This document shows positions 39,706-50,577 of a DNA stretch of 64,000 nt, piece by piece; positions within the stretch are counted from its first letter, which is position 1; every line of letters begins with the position of its first letter. The notes below the pieces were generated by a model. It searched no databases. It was not told the DNA's origin and saw only the letters and a program-made list of their open reading frames with translations. The position numbers were made by a program, and so were the translations under genes. This DNA comes from an uncultured Synechococcaceae cyanobacterium (lineage in GTDB: Bacteria; Cyanobacteriota; Cyanobacteriia; PCC-6307; Cyanobiaceae), in contig CACHDC010000004.1 in the NCBI GenBank assembly GCA_902578445.1, positions 1 to 64,000 of the forward strand, given 5' to 3'.

Positions 39706-40872
39706 GTGGTTCATGTTGCCTGGTTGGGTAAGAAATCTCCTTTTTGTGGAAATGTAACATATGGTAATTCAACTACTGAGAAATTAAAGGCCAGAGGTCA
39801 TAAAATTAGTTTCATTCATTTCGACAATCCTTCTAGTTCAAATTCATCAAATCCATTATTTCTGGCAAATGATCCTGATGTAAGTCTTCCATATTTAATT
39901 AAGTCCCAAGTATATACAATACCCTCACCAAGAGCAGAAAAAGAGCTAAGGCTATCATTGGAAAGATTAAAGCCTGATTTAGTACATGCAAGCTTAACTT
40001 TATCTCCTTTAGACTTTAGACTTCCAGAGATTTGCAATGAAATTAATCTTCCACTCGTAGGGACATTTCACCCACCATTTGATGCAAAAAATAGAAATTT
40101 AACTGCTAGCACTCAACAGCTAACATATCAACTTTATGCTCCCTCTTTATCAAAGTTCGATAAAATAATCATTTTTTCCGAACTTCAAAAAAAAGTTCTT
40201 TACAAATTAGGAGTACCTAAAGAAAAACAAATAATTATTCCAAACGGTGTTGATGAGAATATTTGGAAACCTTTTTGTGAAAAAAATAAAAAATATACTC
40301 AAGTAAAAAACAAACTTGGAAATGACAGAATCTTTTTATATATGGGTAGGATTGCCAATGAGAAAAATATTGAGGCACTTTTACGTTCTTGGCGCCAAAC
40401 AAAAACTCAAAATTGCAAATTAGTTATCGTTGGAGATGGACCAATGAAGCCAACACTTGAAAATAGTTTTTTTAACCTTGGTAATGAGAAATTAATTTGG
40501 TGGGGTGCCGAATTAGATTTAGAAACTAGGGTAGCAATAATGCAAATAGCAGAAGTATTTTTCTTACCAAGCTTAGTAGAAGGTTTATCATTATCACTTT
40601 TAGAGGCAATGTCTGCTGGTACTGCTTGTGTAGCTACAGACGCTGGCGCTGATGGTGAAGTTTTAGATAACGGAGCAGGAATAGTAATTTCAACTGATAA
40701 TGTAGCTGCACAATTAAAAACTATAATCCCAATTCTTGTAGAACACCCTTCATTTACAAAAGATCTTGGAGAAAAAGCTAGAGAACGTATACTTGAGAGA
40801 TACACAATTACAAAAAATATAAATTCACTTGAAAAAGTTTATTTGAACTTAAAAGATAAATTAAAAACCTAA
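39706..40872 (+). CDS. Group 1 (GT4) glycosyltransferase
   Basis: YMGRIANEKNIEALLRSW, LVIVGDGPMKPTLE, FFLPSLVEGLSLSLLEAMSAG. Confidence 0.88.
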   Translation: MVHVAWLGKKSPFCGNVTYGNSTTEKLKARGHKISFIHFDNPSSSNSSNPLFLANDPDVSLPYLIKSQVYTIPSPRAEKELRLSLERLKPDLVHASLTLSPLDFRLPEICNEINLPLVGTFHPPFDAKNRNLTASTQQLTYQLYAPSLSKFDKIIIFSELQKKVLYKLGVPKEKQIIIPNGVDENIWKPFCEKNKKYTQVKNKLGNDRIFLYMGRIANEKNIEALLRSWRQTKTQNCKLVIVGDGPMKPTLENSFFNLGNEKLIWWGAELDLETRVAIMQIAEVFFLPSLVEGLSLSLLEAMSAGTACVATDAGADGEVLDNGAGIVISTDNVAAQLKTIIPILVEHPSFTKDLGEKARERILERYTITKNINSLEKVYLNLKDKLKT

Positions 40873-41681
40873 CGAAACTCTTTACTTCGATTACTCGCTG
40901 AAACTATTGATTCAATTAATGCTGACCTTACACTCTTTTTTTCTAAAACCCTTAAAGCAGAAATAGTTGTCCCACCTGGAGAGGTTACTAAATTTTTAAC
41001 CTCAGAAGTAGTAAGTTTATTTTCCTTTATTAGACAAATAGTCCCTAGTATCATTTCCATAACAAGTTCCTCTGAAATTATTTTTGGTAATCCCCCGCTT
41101 AATCCTCCATCACTTAATGCTTCTATAATTAAAGCAATAATTGCAGGACCTGATGAAGTTAAAGCTAAAAATATATCAAGGTAATCTTCAGTAAATTCAT
41201 AAATTTTACTAGTATTTTTAAATAATTTTTTTGTAAATTGTTTCTGATCTTCTGTAATTTCTTCTCCCCAAGAAATTCCTGTTAAACCTTTTCCAATAGT
41301 TATCGGAATATTTGTAACTACCCTAACACATTTATGATTAGGGAACTTTTGAGTAAGTCTATCAATTGAAACCCCCGCAAGAATTGAAACTATTAAATTA
41401 TGCTTGATTTTTATATTATCCGGCTCAATTATCTCTTTTAGATGCTGTGGCTTCACCGACAGAAGTTTAACTTTACAATCCCATATTTTTTTTGAATCTG
41501 TAGAATTTGAATGATAAGCATTAATATTGTATTTATAATTTTTTTTTAAATTTTCTAAGCTTTTCTCTGAATTGACAAGACAATATACATTATCCGGCCG
41601 AATTAATTTTTTGTCTAATAAGGGGGTTATTATAGCTTTTGCAATATTTCCAAAACCAATAATCGCAATTTCATCAGTCAC
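40869..41681 (-). CDS. proC: Pyrroline-5-carboxylate reductase
   Basis: IIGFGNIAKAII, LTSSGPAIIALIIEALSDGGLSGGL, VTSPGGTTISAL. Confidence 0.93.
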   Translation of the reverse strand: MTDEIAIIGFGNIAKAIITPLLDKKLIRPDNVYCLVNSEKSLENLKKNYKYNINAYHSNSTDSKKIWDCKVKLLSVKPQHLKEIIEPDNIKIKHNLIVSILAGVSIDRLTQKFPNHKCVRVVTNIPITIGKGLTGISWGEEITEDQKQFTKKLFKNTSKIYEFTEDYLDIFLALTSSGPAIIALIIEALSDGGLSGGLPKIISEELVMEMILGTICLIKENKLTTSEVKNLVTSPGGTTISALRVLEKKSVRSALIESIVSASNRSKEFR

Positions 41682-41688
41682 AGATTAA

Positions 41689-42258
41689 TCATGAAAAAGC
41701 ACTAAATTTAGGATCACCCCAAGCTGGTTTGGGTGTAGTGTTTTTTCCTGAAATATACTGAGAATTTCCTTCTTTATAAACATTTTTAGGTGAAGCCCCC
41801 TCTGAAGAAATGTTAGATACATTTACACAACTTGGTGCAAAAATAAAATGAGATTCTCCTATTTGTTCTTGATAACCATCGATAGCAAATGTCCCCCCTG
41901 CGACGCAATCAATAAATCTCTGAGCTTGTCTTGGTTCTAACATACTCAAATTAACAATGATTGTTTTTCTTTCTCTTATTGCTTGTATTGCCTTTGTCAT
42001 CTCTTCATAGTCTCTTGGCTCCATCAAGGCCACTTCTGAAACCCCGTTCGAGATGCCAGGCATACCAACCACTTTTGAAGATTGATTATTATTGTTAAAA
42101 GGATTTAGATTAGCTAATGCATTTGAATTCTTTGAGTCATTTACTTTTTGATTGATTTCATTGCTAAATTCCTCTTCATCTTGATAATCATCAAAACCAT
42201 CCTCAAACATGTCATCATCCATGCCTAAGATAGACTCAATTTTTGATCTAAATCCCAC
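41689..42258 (-). CDS. sepF: Cell division protein SepF
   Basis: TIIVNLSMLEPRQAQRFIDCVAGGTFAIDGYQEQIGESHFIFAPSCVNVS. Confidence 0.93.
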   Translation of the reverse strand: MGFRSKIESILGMDDDMFEDGFDDYQDEEEFSNEINQKVNDSKNSNALANLNPFNNNNQSSKVVGMPGISNGVSEVALMEPRDYEEMTKAIQAIRERKTIIVNLSMLEPRQAQRFIDCVAGGTFAIDGYQEQIGESHFIFAPSCVNVSNISSEGASPKNVYKEGNSQYISGKNTTPKPAWGDPKFSAFS

Positions 42259-42408
42259 CTTTAAAATCCTCTTGAAATTGATTACTAAGGTTTAAGAACC
42301 TTAAGCAATAGATTCATTCTTGAAATGAATAAACTACCTATACTTAGATAACGTTAGATTAACTTTACTGCAAGTTTATAGATGAGATTTTTATAAAAAA
42401 ATAACTAT

Positions 42409-43044
42409 TTAGGATCTTCCTCCAAAAATTAATGATCCTAATCTTAACCATGTTGATCCAGCGTCGATAGCTTGTTCCCAATCACCTGACATCCCCATGG
42501 AACAATCTGGTAATTGCAGTGAATCAGCGAGATCACGACATTTTTTGAACAACCCAAAATTTTCTGTAGGACTAAGTCCTTTGGGATTGATAGTCATCAA
42601 ACCAGTTAATGAAATATTTTTCAACTTTTGCATTTCTCTCCATTTCAATATTAAATATTCAGGATTAAAACCTCCTTTAGTAGGGTCATCACTCAACTTA
42701 ACCTGCAACATTATTAATGGATATTTCTTTTCTTCACGAGAAATATTAGAAATCTTTTGCAACTTTTCAAATGAATCTACTGAATGAATGTATTTAAAAT
42801 TTTGCACTATCTTTCTTACTTTATTACTTTGAATTCTTCCAATAAAGTGCCAATTTATTTGTTTAAGATCTTTTAAGATTAATTGTTTTTCAAACGCCTC
42901 TTGAACCTTACTTTCTCCAAAATCGTTCTGACCTATATTTTGGATAGTCTTGATTTCTTGACTTTTAAATCCTTTACTTACCGCAAGAATATTTACATTT
43001 GAAGGTATCTTATCTTTTATTTTTAAGTAATCTGCGGGGTTCAC
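42409..43044 (-). CDS. YggS-family pyridoxal phosphate homeostasis protein
   Basis: ILAVSKGF, NDFGESKVQEAFEK, WHFIGRIQSNKVRKIV, LRLGSLIFGGR. Confidence 0.92.
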   Translation of the reverse strand: MNPADYLKIKDKIPSNVNILAVSKGFKSQEIKTIQNIGQNDFGESKVQEAFEKQLILKDLKQINWHFIGRIQSNKVRKIVQNFKYIHSVDSFEKLQKISNISREEKKYPLIMLQVKLSDDPTKGGFNPEYLILKWREMQKLKNISLTGLMTINPKGLSPTENFGLFKKCRDLADSLQLPDCSMGMSGDWEQAIDAGSTWLRLGSLIFGGRS

Positions 43045-43047
43045 CTT

Positions 43048-43314
43048 TTATAAGAAAGTTTGCGTAAATAAATTCTCCCATTTAGATAGTTCTTCAGATC
43101 CTTTTCTTCTAGCTTTTTGAAGATTTAATTCGGCCTGATTACGGGCATCTAAATAAGGTATAACTTCAAAAAAAACTTCTCTCTGTCGAACTTCAACTAA
43201 GAAAAACATTTTTTGGGCGTATAAAGTCGCATAAATATCTCTACCATCATTTCCAGGAGAAACTTGGTATAACATGCCAAATGTTGGATGGTTTAAATAA
43301 CGCTCAGAGCTCAA
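43048..43314 (-). CDS. pipX: PII/NtcA-interacting protein PipX
   Basis: ERYLNHPTFGMLYQVSPGNDGRDIYATLYAQKMFFLV. Confidence 0.93.
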   Translation of the reverse strand: MSSERYLNHPTFGMLYQVSPGNDGRDIYATLYAQKMFFLVEVRQREVFFEVIPYLDARNQAELNLQKARRKGSEELSKWENLFTQTFL

Positions 43315-43333
43315 ACCTAAAATATTATGTTAT

Positions 43334-44248
43334 TTATAATGCACCATACAGTTTTCTAAGAAAAATTGCTATGCAAATAAAACAAATCGATAATGTATTA
43401 ACAATTACATTGAGAGATTTTGAAGGATAAGGAGTTCTAAATCTGTTGGTTTTTATAATAATTTTTTTCTTTGAGAGTAATGATTCTGCTCCATGATCAA
43501 TTCTCAGAAATATATTTTGAAATAACCTTTCCACTAAGATTAATAAAACATTAAAGGATTTCTTTAATCCTAAATTTCGAAAATTTATTGATCTAACTGA
43601 AACTGATTTAATGATATTTTGAAGTTCTTCCTGCACTAGAGGAATAAAACGTAATGCAAGTAACAACTGAAAAAGCCATTTACTAATTGGCAATCCAATC
43701 TTTCTTAATGGATACATAAACCAACTTAATCCCCATACAATGTCTTCCTGCAATGTGGTTAAAAGCATCAAATTCACACTATGAATAACGGTAAATATCA
43801 AAGTAGAGGTTTTAATTCCTATTTCAAAGGCTTTTCTTGATAAGTTGTAGGAACCAAAATTAATAAACCATATCTTATGCGAAGGAATTTGCAAAATATT
43901 CCATTCTTTTTGGCCTTCTAGTACTACTTGCAATTCATTGGGATTTCTTAAGTAGCCATCAAGAGATTGAATATCAGACGAGGCAAGTATTGATATACAT
44001 CCAATTAATAGTGATAAACATGAGAGAAAAAATAATGATCGCCACCATACTCTAGATGGCAATAAACTTAAAAAAGTAATTAATAGTAAAAAACCAACTA
44101 AACTCAATCTCCATATTGGACCTGCCCAAATTGGGGTGATTAAAAATATCATTACTATAATTATCTTTAATCTACTATCTATAATTCTTAGCCAACTTCT
44201 ATTACCATGAACGTATTGACCAATAGAAAATTTGGTTAGCAAATTCAT
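43334..44248 (-). CDS. CbiQ/EcfT-type energy-coupling transmembrane protein
   Basis: Multi-TM protein with CbiQ-like topology and EcfT-like ALRFIPLVQEELQNI. Confidence 0.85.
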   Translation of the reverse strand: MNLLTKFSIGQYVHGNRSWLRIIDSRLKIIIVMIFLITPIWAGPIWRLSLVGFLLLITFLSLLPSRVWWRSLFFLSCLSLLIGCISILASSDIQSLDGYLRNPNELQVVLEGQKEWNILQIPSHKIWFINFGSYNLSRKAFEIGIKTSTLIFTVIHSVNLMLLTTLQEDIVWGLSWFMYPLRKIGLPISKWLFQLLLALRFIPLVQEELQNIIKSVSVRSINFRNLGLKKSFNVLLILVERLFQNIFLRIDHGAESLLSKKKIIIKTNRFRTPYPSKSLNVIVNTLSICFICIAIFLRKLYGAL

Positions 44249-45621
44249 TAATCTTTTTGAATTAACTCAATATTTTGTCTTTCGACTTCTTTATTTAAAG
44301 CTCTTTGTTGTTTTCCTCTCCAAAGTAAAATGAGCGGTGTACCTTCAAAGCCTAAATTTATTCTAATTTGTTTTTCAATATATCTTCTATAAGTTATTCC
44401 GAATAATTTAGGGTCATTTACAAAAAGAGTAAAAGTGGGAGGTTGGTTCTTTACTTGAGTACCGTAATAAAGCCTGCCTTGCTTGCCGCTTCTCTTCGTT
44501 GGAGGACTTTTCCAACTGATTGATTCTTTAAGTACTTCATTAACTACAGATGTTGTAACTCTTCTTCTATGTTGATTTACAGCATTAAGAGCATGCTCAA
44601 AAATATTATCAACTCTTTGACCAGTTAGGGCAGATACAAAAATCATTTTTGACCAGTGCAAAAAATAAAGTTTAGATCTAAGTTCTTTTTCTACTTGATA
44701 AATTGTTGAACTATTTTTTTCTACAAGATCCCATTTATTAACGACAATTATACAAGCCCTGCCTTGTTCTTCTATGCGCCCAGCCAGCTTCTGGTCTTGA
44801 TCAGTTACTCCATCCATAGCATCTATAACTAAAACACAAACATCACTTCTATCTATAGATTTAAAAGCCCTATTAATACCAAAGAATTCAGTACCATACT
44901 TAACATTTTTCTTTCTCCTGATCCCAGCAGTATCAATAATTTTCCAATGATTATCACCTTTTTTAATAAGCGTATCTATTGAATCAGTTGTCGTACCACT
45001 AATATCACTAACTATTGCTCTTTTTTCTCCACAGATTGAATTTAACAAACTAGATTTACCAACATTAGGCCTGCCAATAATTGACATCATTATCTTTTCT
45101 TCATCATCCTGGATATTATTTTCAGGAAGTTCGCCGATAACGAGATCTAAAAGATCTCCAGTACCTGAACCATGAATAGCCGAAACAGGGTTAGGTTCGC
45201 CCAATCCTAATTTCCAGAACTCTGAAGCTAGGGAGATTCCGAGAGTCGTCGATTCGCATTTATTAACAGCAACAATTGTTTTACAGCTTGAGTTTCTTAA
45301 CCATTTTGCTATTGATAAATCACCATCAGTAACGCCTTGATTCCCATCTACGACCAGTAAAGCGAGTGAAGCCTCTTCTAGAGCCAAGAAAACTTGTGTT
45401 CTTATCTCTGGGAGAAATTCACTATCATCATCAAAAACTAAACCTCCAGTATCAACTATTTGAAATTCCTTACCTCCCCATGAAGCATTTTGATAAGTTC
45501 TATCTCTCGTAACACCAGGTTTATCAAATACTATTGCATCATTACTTTGGCAAAGACGATTAACTAAGGTAGATTTCCCAACGTTCGGTCTTCCGATAAT
45601 TGCTATTGTAGGAAGAATCAA
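44248..45621 (-). CDS. der: Ribosome biogenesis GTPase Der (EngA)
   Basis: Two GTPase domains: [16 protein letters not shown] and [16 protein letters not shown]. Confidence 0.98.
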   Translation of the reverse strand: MILPTIAIIGRPNVGKSTLVNRLCQSNDAIVFDKPGVTRDRTYQNASWGGKEFQIVDTGGLVFDDDSEFLPEIRTQVFLALEEASLALLVVDGNQGVTDGDLSIAKWLRNSSCKTIVAVNKCESTTLGISLASEFWKLGLGEPNPVSAIHGSGTGDLLDLVIGELPENNIQDDEEKIMMSIIGRPNVGKSSLLNSICGEKRAIVSDISGTTTDSIDTLIKKGDNHWKIIDTAGIRRKKNVKYGTEFFGINRAFKSIDRSDVCVLVIDAMDGVTDQDQKLAGRIEEQGRACIIVVNKWDLVEKNSSTIYQVEKELRSKLYFLHWSKMIFVSALTGQRVDNIFEHALNAVNQHRRRVTTSVVNEVLKESISWKSPPTKRSGKQGRLYYGTQVKNQPPTFTLFVNDPKLFGITYRRYIEKQIRINLGFEGTPLILLWRGKQQRALNKEVERQNIELIQKD

Positions 45622-45695
45622 TTCTTCTCTCCAAAGAAAGTAGTATCCATTACAACTATACCTTTAATAGAATCATTTACCTTTTTCAAAAAAAC

Positions 45696-46178
45696 TTATT
45701 TAATTTCTGGATCACCAAAATGTCCTTTAACTGGATTAACAGGGGGTGAACTAGGACTTGGCATAAGTCCACTATCTTTTGAAAAACAATCATTTTCAAT
45801 CGCCCAATAAATCAACCAATTTACTGCCGTCGCTCTTCTAGTTCTTCTTGGATAGAGTTCATTAATCTTATAACCTTTAAAATTAAGAAATTTTTTCAAT
45901 CCCTGTTTATAGTCTTTTGGAATTGATCGAGTCAAATGTACTGATGCTGGTCGCTCTGAAATGATTTGAGGAGCTTTTTCAAATTTTTCTGACCAATAAG
46001 TAGGAGTTAATGCGCTAAACACCCAATCAGTTACAGATAGTTTTTTAGTATAAAAAAGTCTTTCCCAAACTAATTCACAAACAAATACATCACTAACCTT
46101 ATCTTCAAGAATAAGAAATAATAGTTTTTTACATATTGGCCATGTAAATTGATTTTCAATTAATTTGTTTTTATGCAT
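45696..46178 (-). CDS. DUF1823 cyanobacterial protein
   Basis: LTPTYWSEKFEKAPQIISERPASVHLTRSIPKDYKQGLKKFLNFKGYKINELYPRRTRRATAVNWL. Confidence 0.8.
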   Translation of the reverse strand: MHKNKLIENQFTWPICKKLLFLILEDKVSDVFVCELVWERLFYTKKLSVTDWVFSALTPTYWSEKFEKAPQIISERPASVHLTRSIPKDYKQGLKKFLNFKGYKINELYPRRTRRATAVNWLIYWAIENDCFSKDSGLMPSPSSPPVNPVKGHFGDPEIK

Positions 46179-46933
46179 TAATCGAACCTTATCAAGATCA
46201 AAGAAAAATAAGGCATAAATTCCTTTTTATATTTGGATGCATATTGAATAATTTGATCAGGCATCCCAACACTTAAAGCTATTAATGATGTATTGATGAT
46301 ATCCTCTTTTTTTAAAATTTCCCTAACTAAATTCCATCTTTTGCCAACTTTCATAATGGCCAATACCGTTTTATTTGGCTTACTTTCCCTAATTAATGTT
46401 GTTAATTCAAATTCTGAAGAAGGGCATTCTTTGATAATCAAGGTCTCGCCTTTTTTTACTAAATCAAAATCATTAAAAGCTGCCGCTGCTGAAATAGAGG
46501 AAATACCAGGTATCGTTTTGGTAATAATTTCAGCATGATTATTTTTTATTAACCTCAAAATATTAGAAGAACTTGCAAATAGGGAAGTATCTCCAAGACA
46601 AAGTAAAACAACTGATTCTCCATTTTGTATAAATTTCACAATTTTTTCTACAGCATTAGACCATATTTCATCTGGATCAAAATCCTTTCTGGCCATTGGA
46701 AAAATGATAGGTATATTTTTTTTAAATTTGGTGTATTTCTTGACTATTTCTGCAGCGAAACTCTTTTTATTATCATCTGAAATTGGAAAAACTATAACTT
46801 TCGCCTTTTTGATTGCATCTACAGCAGCAATTGTTAAAAGCGATGGATCTCCAGGCCCAACACCAACGATAGTTAATGTTGGAAAATCAGTTTTATATCG
46901 ATTAAGTAAACTTAAAAACTTATTCTTTATCAT
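46178..46933 (-). CDS. cobI: Precorrin-2 C20-methyltransferase
   Basis: IVGVGPGDPSLLTIAAVDAIKKA, VVLLCLGDTSLFASSSNIL, PGISSISAAAA. Confidence 0.9.
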   Translation of the reverse strand: MIKNKFLSLLNRYKTDFPTLTIVGVGPGDPSLLTIAAVDAIKKAKVIVFPISDDNKKSFAAEIVKKYTKFKKNIPIIFPMARKDFDPDEIWSNAVEKIVKFIQNGESVVLLCLGDTSLFASSSNILRLIKNNHAEIITKTIPGISSISAAAAFNDFDLVKKGETLIIKECPSSEFELTTLIRESKPNKTVLAIMKVGKRWNLVREILKKEDIINTSLIALSVGMPDQIIQYASKYKKEFMPYFSLILIRFD

Positions 46934-46950
46934 TTTTAATTAAATTATTT

Positions 46951-47559
46951 CTAGCTATGGACCCTTGGCATTAAAAAAGTTTCAGCAAGAATTGTTGACT
47001 CAATTTTCGACAATTCTTCTAACCTTTTGAAAGTTTTATTTTTAGAGAATTTAGTTTGCGCTAGTTTCCAATAAACTCCAAAATGTCTTGCCTCACTCTC
47101 TAGCAGAGACTTATAAAGGGCTTGAAACGATTTATCTTCAGAATTCAGAGCAAGCAAGCTTAATCTTTCATGACTTCTCGCCTCAATAAGTCCTGCTATT
47201 AAGAAGCTATCAAGCATTCTATTGGGCTCATCCTTTCTTATATTCTTGGACAATTCGGCTCCATATGGAGGCGGTTTTAAGGACGCAAGAGAATGTCCAA
47301 GATCCTTTAAAAAATAAAGTATTTTTTCAAAATGCTCTAATTCCTCTCTTGCTATTGGGCTTAGAACTTCTGCCAGATTTGGTTCTGATGGATATCTAAA
47401 CATTAATTGAATAGCTACTCCTGCAGCTTTTCTTTCACAATGAGCATGGTCAATAAGAATATCAATTGGATTAGATAATGCGAGTTTGATCCACTCATCT
47501 GAGGTAAATGAAGATAAATATTTAATATGAGAAGTGGGCCTTTTAAAATCGACTAGCAT
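46951..47559 (-). CDS. miaE: tRNA-(ms[2]io[6]A)-hydroxylase MiaE-like
   Basis: LIDHAHCERKAAGVAIQLMFRYP, LSPIAREELEHFE, EARSHERLSLLA. Confidence 0.9.
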   Translation of the reverse strand: MLVDFKRPTSHIKYLSSFTSDEWIKLALSNPIDILIDHAHCERKAAGVAIQLMFRYPSEPNLAEVLSPIAREELEHFEKILYFLKDLGHSLASLKPPPYGAELSKNIRKDEPNRMLDSFLIAGLIEARSHERLSLLALNSEDKSFQALYKSLLESEARHFGVYWKLAQTKFSKNKTFKRLEELSKIESTILAETFLMPRVHS

Positions 47560-48000
47560 TTAATCTTTACTACTTAAATATCCAATAATTCCTTCAAGAG
47601 CCAAGGAATAACTTTCTATGCCGAATCCACTAATAATTCCTATAGCTTTATCTGTAAGAAAAGATTCTTTACGAAAATCTTCTCTACTGAAAATATTGGA
47701 AATATGTAACTCTACAAAAGGAATTTTTGATCCAATTAAAGCATCTCTAATGGAAATCGAGGTATGTGTAAAAGCTCCAGCATTTATAAGAATACCTCGG
47801 ATACTTTTTACAGACTCATGAATTTTATCTACTATTTCTCCTTCATGATTACTTTGAAAACATTCAAGATTAATACTTTTTTCTTTAGCAACTTTAATTA
47901 AATCTTTTTCTATATCACTCAATGTTTTATTACCATATATTTCAGGTTCTCTAGTGCCCAAAAGATTTAAATTTGGTCCATTTATCAATAAAATATTCAT
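47560..48000 (-). CDS. aroQ: 3-dehydroquinate dehydratase type II
   Basis: [23 protein letters not shown]; likely start at 48000, not 48066. Confidence 0.94.
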   Translation of the reverse strand: MNILLINGPNLNLLGTREPEIYGNKTLSDIEKDLIKVAKEKSINLECFQSNHEGEIVDKIHESVKSIRGILINAGAFTHTSISIRDALIGSKIPFVELHISNIFSREDFRKESFLTDKAIGIISGFGIESYSLALEGIIGYLSSKD

Positions 48001-48102
48001 CATCAATAAAGTCTTTTCTTTACAAATGCTATCTAGAAAGGAACAAAAAAACCAAAACAATTTCACACAAAGTGTCCATTAACTGATAAGTTCAAATAGT
48101 GG

Positions 48103-48184
48103 GGGTCGGTGCCCGAGTGGTTAAAGGGGGCGGACTGTAAATCCGCTGGCTCTGCCTACGTTGGTTCAAATCCAACCCGGCCCA
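48103..48184 (+). tRNA. tRNA-Tyr(GTA)
   Basis: Acceptor GGGTCGG/CCGGCCC, anticodon loop ctGTAaa, long variable arm, TTC loop GGTTCAAATCC; CCA not encoded. Confidence 0.95.
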
Positions 48185-48194
48185 CTTTAAAATT

Positions 48195-48266
<72 letters not shown>

Positions 48267-48394
48267 TACCCAAAAGCCGAACTACCGCAAGGGTTTTAAA
48301 GAATTTAGAGAGAAGAAAATATACACTCCACTTCAAGTACTTATAAGTGAATATATGGACATATTGGGTAAATCGCACTAATAGCACTAATTAA

Positions 48395-48688
48395 ATGGCC
48401 AGTAGTAGTAATGGTTCTTGGGAAACAGACTTAAGAGATTCCGTTCGCACTAATTTTGGGCAAGGATGGCTTTTAAATGGCGAGACAAGTGGCAAGACTA
48501 AAATCCTATATGTTTACAACGAAGGGCTTGGTAAAGCCAACAAAAGAACCTCTGTGACACTTCCTATTAAATGGAAGAAATCTTCTGGTATAGATGTCCT
48601 CAATGCAATTAAATTTATAAAACCTTTAGTAGTTAAAGAAAACCTTCCACTTAGTGATGTGGTTAATCTCTTTAATCCTTTGATATGA
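48395..48688 (+). pseudogene. Possible truncated integrase N-terminal (arm-binding) domain remnant
   Basis: 97 aa directly downstream of tRNA-Thr; KRTSVTLPIKWKKSSGIDVLNAIKFIKPLVVKENLPLSDVVNLFN resembles N-terminal arm-binding domains; no catalytic domain. Confidence 0.4.
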
Positions 48689-48780
48689 ATTTACTTCTGA
48701 TCTTTCAGAAGCAAAATAGTGCGATAACTAGTGCACTATTGACAATTAATCTAAAATAAGGGGCAATTAGCTCCTTTTTT

Positions 48781-49176
48781 ATGAAGTTAAAAAATATTTT
48801 AAAAACTACTGGAGCGCTTCATATCCTGTTGGGGTTGTTAATTATTTCTCTACTAATTTTTTCAGTGGAAACTATTGCAGGCAACGCTTCAAGTGAAACA
48901 TTGCTTCTTGTTAGAGGTACTGCAGATGTTGTAGCTGCTAGTAATTTAGGAATAGGTTTTTTATTGATTATTTGTAGTTCCATTAAAGATAAAGCCTCCT
49001 TAAGAAAAGTTTTATCAGGTGAATTAGCTTTGATGTTTTGTTTTTTGGCAGTAGCTCTATTTAATACTTTTAACACTGGGACAATTGTTGATGGAGGACC
49101 CCCTCCTCCTTTCTGGATTGTTTTAATAGTGAATCCTCTTTTATGTATCTATGGATTAGTTAACAATAAAAATTGA
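48781..49176 (+). CDS. Conserved membrane protein
   Basis: Four hydrophobic segments, 131 aa. Confidence 0.6.
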   Translation: MKLKNILKTTGALHILLGLLIISLLIFSVETIAGNASSETLLLVRGTADVVAASNLGIGFLLIICSSIKDKASLRKVLSGELALMFCFLAVALFNTFNTGTIVDGGPPPPFWIVLIVNPLLCIYGLVNNKN

Positions 49177-49327
49177 AACGCTTACTAATTGCACCGCTAT
49201 ATTAAATACGATTGACAGTCGATATAGAAATTATAAAAATTAAATATTTCAGTAGATCGGAAGAAGAAAGCAAAAATATTACATGCTTTACTTACTTTTA
49301 ACCTTGATATGTTTTAAATAAATTTAA

Positions 49328-49744
49328 TTGATTATTTCTATGGAAAAATTTTCCCAAAATCTTCTTAGGCTTTCTCTTTCAATATTATTTTTAAGTTTTC
49401 CTATTGGTTTTTTATTCGCAGGTTTTGAATATTTAAATACCAAAAAGTTTTTATCATCAAAATATGATGAATTAAATGAAAAGATAGAAGACTATATTGA
49501 GGATATGGAAAAAACTTATCCTGAAACTATAAAATATTTTCCTTCAACTAAATTGGCAGATAAATCTCCTCTTGCAACATTACTTTTAACAAAATCAACT
49601 ATGAAATTATTTCAAGTTTCCGAATATCTAAAATATAAAAATTCTATTTTGAATACTACTGACGAGATATCAAAGACCGTTGATGCATTTATAGAAGAAT
49701 TAAGAATTGAATATCCCGAATTAAATAGAATACTTCCTAGATGA
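49328..49744 (+). CDS. Hypothetical membrane-anchored protein
   Basis: ORF track, N-terminal hydrophobic helix; track start GTG/ATT-like upstream, ATG near 49340 likely. Confidence 0.5.
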   Translation: MIISMEKFSQNLLRLSLSILFLSFPIGFLFAGFEYLNTKKFLSSKYDELNEKIEDYIEDMEKTYPETIKYFPSTKLADKSPLATLLLTKSTMKLFQVSEYLKYKNSILNTTDEISKTVDAFIEELRIEYPELNRILPR

Positions 49745-50310
49745 AACGCTTACTACTCCCATTACTAGCAGCCCTCGCTTTACCTACTGCTGTTAATGCT
49801 GGAATATCTGATGAATTACATAAGAAATGTTTAGAAGCACGAGATTATGCAGGTTGCGTGAATACTAATAAACAATTTTCTCGCAAAAAAGATAAAGAAA
49901 TATCTGGGATAGGAATAAGGCTTTTTCTTAATAGTGACACTGCTGAATTAACTATTCAATCTGTAATAAATAACTCTCCCGCCGCTACAGCTGACATTAA
50001 ACCAAATGATGTAATCATAAAAATAGATGGCAAATCAACTAAAGGAATGGGTATAAATGAAGCTGTTTCTCTCATAAAAGGACCAAAAGATAAGCCAATT
50101 AAATTAGTTTTATCAAGAATTAATGAGGCAGGTAAAAAGGAAAAAATAAATGTTCGATTAGTAAGAGATACTTTTAAAGTCTCAACAAAAGACTATTTAT
50201 ATGAAGGTGATTTAAGGAGGCAATTAGAGTTTTTCTTTCCAGAAAATATAAAACAGATTTTTCCAGAAAATGATTCCTCGTCAAAGCTCAAAAAAGGAAC
50301 TTCAATTTAA
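49741..50310 (+). CDS. Secreted PDZ-domain protein
   Basis: Signal peptide; GIGIRLFLNSDTAELTIQSVINNSPAATADIKPNDVIIKIDGKSTKGMGINEAVSLIKGPKDKPIKLVLSR. Confidence 0.8.
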   Translation: MKRLLLPLLAALALPTAVNAGISDELHKKCLEARDYAGCVNTNKQFSRKKDKEISGIGIRLFLNSDTAELTIQSVINNSPAATADIKPNDVIIKIDGKSTKGMGINEAVSLIKGPKDKPIKLVLSRINEAGKKEKINVRLVRDTFKVSTKDYLYEGDLRRQLEFFFPENIKQIFPENDSSSKLKKGTSI

Positions 50311-50318
50311 TTTTCTGA

Positions 50319-50531
50319 ATGAAACGCATACTCCTAGTTGAACTTTTATTAGTTTTAATTACCATAATTTATGTTTCTCAAAACCCAATTTCAAGAATTT
50401 ATATTGCTGATTATTTAGAAAAGATATCCTTATTTTTATTTAAAACAGTAAGTGAAGAAGATTTAAATAAGTGGTATGAGAAAAGAGATAAGTATGAATT
50501 ACTTGAGAAATTAGGAGGAACTGCTTATTGA
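50319..50531 (+). CDS. Hypothetical small membrane protein
   Basis: 70 aa, N-terminal TM. Confidence 0.5.
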   Translation: MKRILLVELLLVLITIIYVSQNPISRIYIADYLEKISLFLFKTVSEEDLNKWYEKRDKYELLEKLGGTAY

Positions 50532-50577
50532 TTGACAGTCGATCTAAAATTGGAGGGTATAAAAACCCTCTTTTTTT

